Source of the DNA: Escarpia spicata
Taxonomy: Eukaryota; Annelida; Polychaeta; Sabellida; Siboglinidae
Length of the DNA: 64,000 nt
NCBI GenBank assembly: GCA_963995525.1
Contig: OZ023214.1
Coordinates: 58,245,133 to 58,309,132, forward strand
Direction of reading: 5' to 3'
Shown: positions 59,076 to 64,000 of the stretch, piece by piece
How positions within the stretch are numbered: position 1 is the stretch's first letter
How the letters are laid out: each line of letters opens with the position of its first letter
Notes under the pieces: generated by a model
Database searches by the model: none
What the model saw: the letters and a program-made list of their open reading frames with translations, nothing else
Told to the model about the DNA's origin: nothing
Translations under genes and position numbers: made by a program

Positions 59076-59274
59076 GTATGTGTTCTCTTCCTCATTCCTG
59101 GGGCGTCTTCAGCGTGCACTCTTTGTTTTGTTTACTGTATGATATGTTATACGTATTTATGACATCTATATTATAAACAGATGACCAAACTAACCAGTTT
59201 CCTATTTACATTTTTAATGCTAAACATGGTTTGATAGTATTCATGCAGTGACTAACGGGATGAATTGTTATTGT

Positions 59275-59957
59275 TCTGATAGAATTTAGATTAAATGTCT
59301 TGGACTATTTGTGACAGCCATGCTCATAAGCACATTGATAGAACGGAGACGACTGAATGTATTGACTCTCTGTGACAACCATGCCCATAAGCACACTGGT
59401 AGAATTGAGATTGAATGTATTGGACTGTTTGTGACAGCCATGCCCATAGGCACACTGATAGAACGGAGACTGAATGTCTTGACTCTGTGGCAGCCATGCC
59501 CATAAGTACATTGGTAGAACTGAGATTGAATGTCTTGACTCTCTGTGACAGCCATGCCCATAAGCACACTGGTAGAACTGAGATTGAATGTATTGACTCT
59601 CTGTGACAGCCATGCCCATCAGCACACTGGTAGAACTGATATTGAATGTATTGACTCTCTGTGACAGCCATGCCCGTAAGCACACTGGTAGAACTGAGAC
59701 TGAATGTCTTGACTCTCTGTGACAGCCATGCCCGTAAGCACACTGGTAGAACTGATATTGAATGTCTTGACTCTCTGTGACAGCCATGCCCGTAAGCACA
59801 CTGGTAGAACTGAGATTGAATGTCTTGACTCTCTGTGACAGCCATGCCCGTAAGCACACTGGTAGAACCGAGACTGAATGTCTTGACTCTCTGTGACAGC
59901 CATGCCCATAAGAACACTGGTAGAACTGAGACTGAATGTCTTGACTCTCTGTGACAG
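59275..59957. repeat. 58-bp minisatellite derived from a WDR33 exon acceptor
   Basis: About 11.7 copies. Each unit carries the intron end GACTCTCTGTGACAG, then CCATGCCCATAAGCACACTG and GTAGAACTGAGATTGAATGT. The last two pieces are a diverged copy of the first ~40 bases of WDR33 exon C, which reads [13 protein letters not shown] where the copies read HAHKHTGRTEIEC. The right-most unit runs directly into the true exon at 59958. The array lies wholly on the intron side. Confidence 0.93.
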
Positions 59958-60112
59958 CCATGCCCATAAGCACACTGTGATGGAGCTGGAGTGGAATCGC
60001 AACGGCAACTGGCTACTGACTGCTTCACGTGACCATTTGATCAAGCTGTTTGACGTGCGCAATATGAAGGAAGAGATGCAGTCGTTCAAAGGACACAAGA
60101 AGGAGGCAACAG
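59958..60112 (+). pseudogene. WDR33: WDR33-like exon C
   Basis: Between CTGTGACAG and GTGAAG. It encodes [40 protein letters not shown] and [11 protein letters not shown], the best-preserved exon of the copy. Confidence 0.9.
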
Positions 60113-60464
60113 GTGAAGTCTCTTCCGACAAGCAGTTCCTCGTGACCTTGTTAAACTAGCTCGCAGATAAACTGCTTCTGGTGATTTTGTTAACAGTGAT
60201 TAATTCAGTGGCACTATTGCCTCACGGTTTACCCATTACTTTGAGTATTATGTATTATTTTATGTAACTTCTTGTTATACAATTAATACTAATAATAATA
60301 TTTAATTAACTCTTGAGGATATTGATTCCCTCAAAAGTCTTAAATGTTTGTATTCATTTTCTTCTTTTTCTAAAGCATTTTCTTGAGAATTGTCTCGCTG
60401 AGACACTCATCACAAGACTTTGCTGTACAACCGAGTCACTCTTTGTTCTCTTGTCTTCTTGCAG

Positions 60465-60543
60465 CTGTCGCATGGCATCCTATCAATGAGGTGTTGTTTG
60501 TCAGCGGTATATCTGATGGTGCGATTATGTTCTGGCTCGTTGG
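60465..60543 (+). pseudogene. WDR33: WDR33-like exon D
   Basis: Between CTTCTTGCAG and GTAGGT. It encodes AVAWHPINEVLFVSGISDGA then IMFWLVG. Confidence 0.88.
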
Positions 60544-60975
60544 GTAGGTTCCTGTCTCTGGTCACGTCTTTCTCAAGTCATGTCAGCTGGTGTAGCATCC
60601 AGTCAATTTGCCTATTAATAAACAGTTTTATAGGAACAATGGTCAAATCATACTTCTGGTTATATAAAGTTTTGACAATGTATGTTATATGAAATTTCTT
60701 CATTGTGTTTAAACTTGTAGAGTGTAACTTGAGAATGACTGAGTGACCTTGTCTGATCCATTACCCGAAATCACCCTCTGAAGCCAGGGGTAATAGTACG
60801 AGCAGGAAATTGACAGAATCTGTTGTACTTTGTCCCATGTGTGGTCTTGATTGTATGTATCATCGACAGGGCCAACTATTGAAAGGCAATTCCAGGAACT
60901 GGTGTCAGCCTTCTCAGTGTTTATTGGAATGTTGTGTATACAACTTGAACATTTCGTGGGTGACAGTCCAATTGT

Positions 60976-61652
60976 TAGGTGTTTGTTGACAGGAGTTATG
61001 AGGAGGTGGGGCGATAGATGTTTCACGTGTAGGGTGTTTGTTGACATGAGTGAGAAGGAAGTAGGGTGACAGATGTGGCATGTGTAGGGTGTTTGTTAAC
61101 AGGAGTGAGAAGGAGGTGGGGTGATAGAAGTGTGACGTGTAGGGTGTTTGTTGTCAGAAATGAGAAGGAGGTGGGGTGATAAACGTGTCACATGTAGGGG
61201 GTTTGTTGACAGGAGTGAGAAGGCGGTGGGGTGATAGAAGTGTCACATGTAGGGTGTTTGTTGACAGGAGTGAGAAGGCGGTGGGGTGATAGAAGTGTCA
61301 CATGTAGGGTGTTTGTTGACAGGAGTGAGAAGGAGGTGGGGTGATAGAAGTGTCACATGTAGGGTGTTTGTTGACAGGAGTGAGAAGGAGGTGGGGTGAT
61401 AGAAGTGTGACGTGTAGGGTGTTTGTTGACAGAAATGAGAAGGAGGTGGGGTGATAAACGTGTCACATGTAGGGTGTTTGTTGACAGGAGTGAGTAGGAG
61501 GTGGGGTGATAGAAGTGTCACATGTAGGGTGTTTGTTGACAGGAGTGAGAAGGATGTGGGGTGATAGAAGTGTCACATGTAGGGTGTTTGTTGACAGGAG
61601 TGAGAAGGAGGTGGGGTGATAGAAGTGTCACATGTAGGGTGTTTGTTGACAG
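60976..61652. repeat. 55-bp minisatellite derived from the next WDR33 exon acceptor
   Basis: About 12 copies. Each unit has the intron end GGGTGTTTGTTGACAG and then GAGTGAGAAGGAGGTGGGG, which encodes SEKEVG, the residues expected right after exon D in WDR33, and ATAGAAGTGTCACATG (IEVSH in the shifted frame). The last copy runs into exon E. As in the 58-bp array, the unit is a duplicated 3' splice junction with about 40 exon bases. Confidence 0.9.
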
Positions 61653-61765
61653 GAGTGATAAGGAGGTGGGGCGATAGAAGTGTCACATATAGACGATGGT
61701 CTGTAGTCTCTCTTGGCATCCTCTCGATCACATCCTCGTGTCTGGCTTCAACGACCACACAACAT
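61653..61765 (+). pseudogene. WDR33: WDR33-like exon E
   Basis: After TTGACAG it reads SDKEVG, a 1-base deletion, IEVSHI, a 1-base insertion, then TMVCSLSWHPLDHILVSGFN and DHT. The two indels cancel but leave stops. The 3' boundary lacks a GT donor. Confidence 0.8.
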
Positions 61766-61975
61766 AAGTACCATTTATTGTTTGTGTCAAGTTCCATCTA
61801 ACTCACGACGTATGTACCTCTTAGTGTCAGGGTCCAACGAACTCACAACATAAGTACCAGTTAGTGTCAGGCTCCAACGACCACACAACATAAGTACTAC
61901 TTAGCTTCATGCTATAACGACCACATAACATAAGTACCGCGTAGTTTCTGGCTCCAATGACCACACAACATAAGG
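61738..61975. repeat. 40-bp repeat derived from the end of WDR33 exon E, six copies
   Basis: Copies share TGTC.GGCTCCAACGACCAC followed by ACAACATAAGTACC. The first is the exon's own end (VSGFNDHT). All keep the ATAAGTAC string where a donor should be, so the donor was lost before the array formed, or the array formed from an already damaged junction. Confidence 0.85.
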
Positions 61976-61977
61976 AT

Positions 61978-62270
61978 ATAAGGTCATAGACGTGATAGAA
62001 GAAATCAGAAGACAGAAGTGGACCTGGGCAGGGCACACCAGCAGACTACGAGATATCCGATGGACATTGCGTGTCACAACCTGGAGACCTTACGGAGGTA
62101 AACGATCTAGAGGAAGACCGGCGAGACGATGGAGAGACGAACTATAGACGAGTACTGGAAGGGCACCATCTGGCAGAGGATAGCGCAAGACAAGCATATT
62201 TGGAAACGACATACTGAGGCCTTCGCCCAACCACGGGACACTACGGCTGCACAATGATGATGATGATGGA
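61978..62270 (+). mobile_element. RTE-like LINE 3' end
   Basis: The plus strand reads IRRQKWTWAGHTSRLRDIRW, TTWRPYGGKRSRGRPARRWR then DEL, and after a frameshift DEYWKGTIWQRIAQDK and EAFAQP, ending in a short (TGA)n run. This is the C-terminal tail and simple-repeat 3' end of an RTE-type LINE, inserted just downstream of the WDR33 exon-end repeats. Confidence 0.85.
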
Positions 62271-63250
62271 ATAACCATGGAACAGTCGCGACCGCCAATT
62301 TACCACGTCTGGCTGCGGGTGAGTCGAAGTAGCCCGTCTTCTGTAACAAACATGAGAATGCGGTCGTCAGCAAGGTGACGGTGTCGTACGTGATGGCCTT
62401 GCCGTAGCCGACTGTAACTCTCCCGTAGCTCTCGTAGGGAAAGCCAATCTTTCCGCAGGACACCCTGTGACTTCAGACTGCGCGTTTCGCCAACTCCAGG
62501 CGCAGTACGCACATTAACTACACATTTGTTGGCAGTGATGACACTGAACCGATGCAAAGCTTTCAGTTTGTCACTATCTAGGCTTAAAAGTCTAATGGTT
62601 TTTCTTAAATGTGAAGTTTTGTGTTTTTAGCGTCATTTGATTAGAAATAAGCACTATGCTAATTTGAAATACAAAGTCAAAGGCACCGTTGTTCCGAGGG
62701 AAACAGCTTTATATAGTATCGCGGCATTCTCCTCCGGGCAAAGCGGGATTGCGCATGATTGGCGACGAAGACGTACGTGTGTGCACATATCAGGATTGGC
62801 AACTCCGCTACACCTGCAGGTTTACAGCGTAGTAGGCTTACAGAGGTGTCATGCAGGCTTGCAGCATTCGTGCGCAAGAATCTTAATTGGAAGGAACTTT
62901 ACAATCAAGGGAATCTCACTCTTTCATTTAAAAAGTAAGCATTTTTTATTGAACCAACTGCAGATAGTAGCCTACTTAAATTAATAATACACCACATATT
63001 GTGCACACCACTAAACAGGATACGCAGTGGCCTAAACCTATTGAGAAAGTAGCTATGAGAAGAAATGGCTATATTTATTTAAGCCATAAAACAATTATGT
63101 TATTGACTATTATAGTTCATTCAGTGCGATTGCTGATTCTCTCCAACGTGTCTTTCCTGCATTTTCCGCCCTGACCGAGATTGTGGTTTAGTGGACGCGC
63201 TTTCGTGGGATGAAACAAACACGACTCGAGATGACAGGCGACGCTAGCGG
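62271..63250. other. no recognised gene
   Basis: A G+C-richer stretch at 62300-62560 stays open on the minus strand in two frames (one reads VSCGKIGFPYESYGRVTVGY) but matches no family I know. The rest is AT-rich without repeats. The M13 gene's 3' untranslated region probably lies in the right part. Confidence 0.45.
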
Positions 63251-63261
63251 CCAACTTCCGA

Positions 63262-63361
63262 TCACCAGACAGCACACTTCTTGACCGGGTTCATCGGACT
63301 GCCGACTGGACAGCTGTAGGCCTTAGCAAAGTCCACCGAGTTCGACAAGGTCCCGATCACT
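63262..63361 (-). CDS. M13 metallopeptidase (neprilysin/ECE-like), last exon
   Basis: The exon follows TGTCGACAG and encodes [32 protein letters not shown] and a TGA stop. The ending C..GS.MNP.KKC.VW is the signature C-terminus of neprilysin and endothelin-converting enzymes, type II membrane zinc peptidases that cut signalling peptides outside the cell. The zinc site (HEXXH) lies in exons to the right of the window. The frame is intact. I cannot tell neprilysin from ECE with so short a piece. Confidence 0.93.
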
Positions 63362-63489
63362 CTGTCGACACACGTCGCAAGTTACAACATAACTGAACGA
63401 ACGGCGTGACGAGATATTATAATGTACTGGATGAATTGTTTGACAAAGAGTAAGAGCAGACGGACTGAGGTACCATAAGGATGATCATT

Positions 63490-63493
63490 ATAA

Positions 63494-63524
<31 letters not shown>

Positions 63525-63535
63525 GCGCGAGCGCC
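63490..63535. repeat. (ACGC)n(AC)n microsatellite in the M13 intron
   Basis: ACGCACGCACGC followed by ACACACAC and GCGCGAGCG within the last intron of the peptidase gene. Confidence 0.95.
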
Positions 63536-63609
63536 CACCAAAACAATATTCCGTAGTTACTGATGTACAAAACATTAGCGATCATGTGGTACAAGATGAA
63601 GAAACTAAC

Positions 63610-63683
63610 CTGAATCTCTCTGGACTGTGAACATCTTTCGCCATCCGCTTGTAGAACTTGCTGGTTCCCTTCACGCACCAGAG
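63610..63683 (-). CDS. M13 metallopeptidase (neprilysin/ECE-like), penultimate exon
   Basis: Between CTATCACAG and GTTAGT it encodes LWCVKGTSKFYKRMAKDVHS then PERF and joins the last exon in phase to give DVHSPERFRVIG, the conserved M13 stretch that includes a catalytic-site histidine region (D.HSP..FR). Confidence 0.93.
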
Positions 63684-64000
63684 CTGTGATAGGAAGGTAT
63701 TTTGTGTGCAGTTACACGTGGTGGTACAGTGAGTAAAGATGACTATACACGAATGAAATTATAAATGCACTATCATTTGCCTGGTTTTATAATGTCATTT
63801 GTGTAATATCTACGTTCATAGTCCATTGTCACGTTGCCTTGAATGTTAAAACCGCTTTCGCGATCGGTTTCCAACGTTAAACCGACCTTAAAGACGACTG
63901 TCAACTAAATAATATAAGACCGTTCACGAAAATAGAAGAACAAGTGTGTTAACGCATGGATCATTATATCAGTTAAACAGTACAGTGTAGAGACAGAGTA
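63684..64000. other. M13 intron to window edge
   Basis: No further exon of the peptidase was recognised before the right edge; AT-rich sequence only. Confidence 0.6.

Larger units (their letters stand above)
57946..61765 (+). pseudogene. WDR33: WDR33-like WD40 gene, five exons, decayed
   Basis: WDR33 is the WD40 subunit of CPSF that reads the AAUAAA signal during pre-mRNA 3' processing (family knowledge). Five exons are visible: 57946-58044, 58949-59075, 59958-60112, 60465-60543 and about 61653-61765. Joined, they give [66 protein letters not shown] and SLSWHPLDHILVSGFNDHT. Only WD repeats in the middle of the protein are present. Exon 1 has a 1-base insertion, the last exon has compensating indels with stops, and the family's SGSKDSQQ and FWDP read SDSKYTQQ and LFDP. 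The last exon ends CACACAACATAAGT, without a GT donor. These points argue for a pseudogene copy, probably with an intact WDR33 elsewhere. Confidence 0.85.

Overview
This is eukaryotic, metazoan DNA from an invertebrate, most likely a lophotrochozoan such as a mollusc (inferred from the mix of elements and gene style; no species is named). Genes are split into short GT..AG exons spread over kilobases. Most of the window is mobile elements and tandem repeats. There is no prokaryotic operon, rRNA or tRNA that I can support.

Host genes. (i) LSG1, the large-subunit GTPase 1 homologue, lies on the minus strand from an ATG at 19063 to the last visible exon at 4494. Seven exons join with matching phases into 249 codons, and the gene continues past the left edge. 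(ii) A single receptor-type guanylate cyclase exon at 24499-24791 (+) has lost a catalytic aspartate. (iii) Five exons of a WDR33-like WD40 protein at 57946-61765 (+) carry frameshifts and substitutions and look like a decaying copy. (iv) The last two exons of a neprilysin/ECE-type M13 metallopeptidase lie on the minus strand at 63262-63683 and look intact.

Mobile DNA. LSG1 introns hold a hAT-type element with a perfect 8-bp target duplication (9056-11650, with a probable second element inside it), a dead CR1/L2-like LINE with an esterase-like domain (14070-17108) and an inverted-repeat element (17109-18290). An internally deleted Gypsy LTR element spans 25318-41080. Inside it sits a 13.26-kb palindromic element (26391-39651) with 6-bp target duplications and arms of about 6 kb that match each other over long stretches. 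A decayed Maverick/Polinton block at about 44.7-50.4 kb (minus strand) carries PolB, integrase, capsid-type genes and protease, all broken. Its flanks share sequence with the palindrome arms. Further LINE fragments lie at 52.46-53.8, 54.48-55.2, 55.9-56.3 and 61.98-62.27 kb.

Tandem repeats. A 49-bp satellite fills the first 4.3 kb. The most striking pattern is that five minisatellite arrays have repeat units that copy an exon-intron boundary: the LSG1 exon 2 donor, the guanylate cyclase donor, two WDR33 acceptors and one WDR33 exon end. In each case the array runs from the junction into the intron, so it strings decoy splice sites along the intron. I regard this class of junction-derived minisatellite, together with the palindromic 6-bp-TSD element, as the main discoveries of the window.
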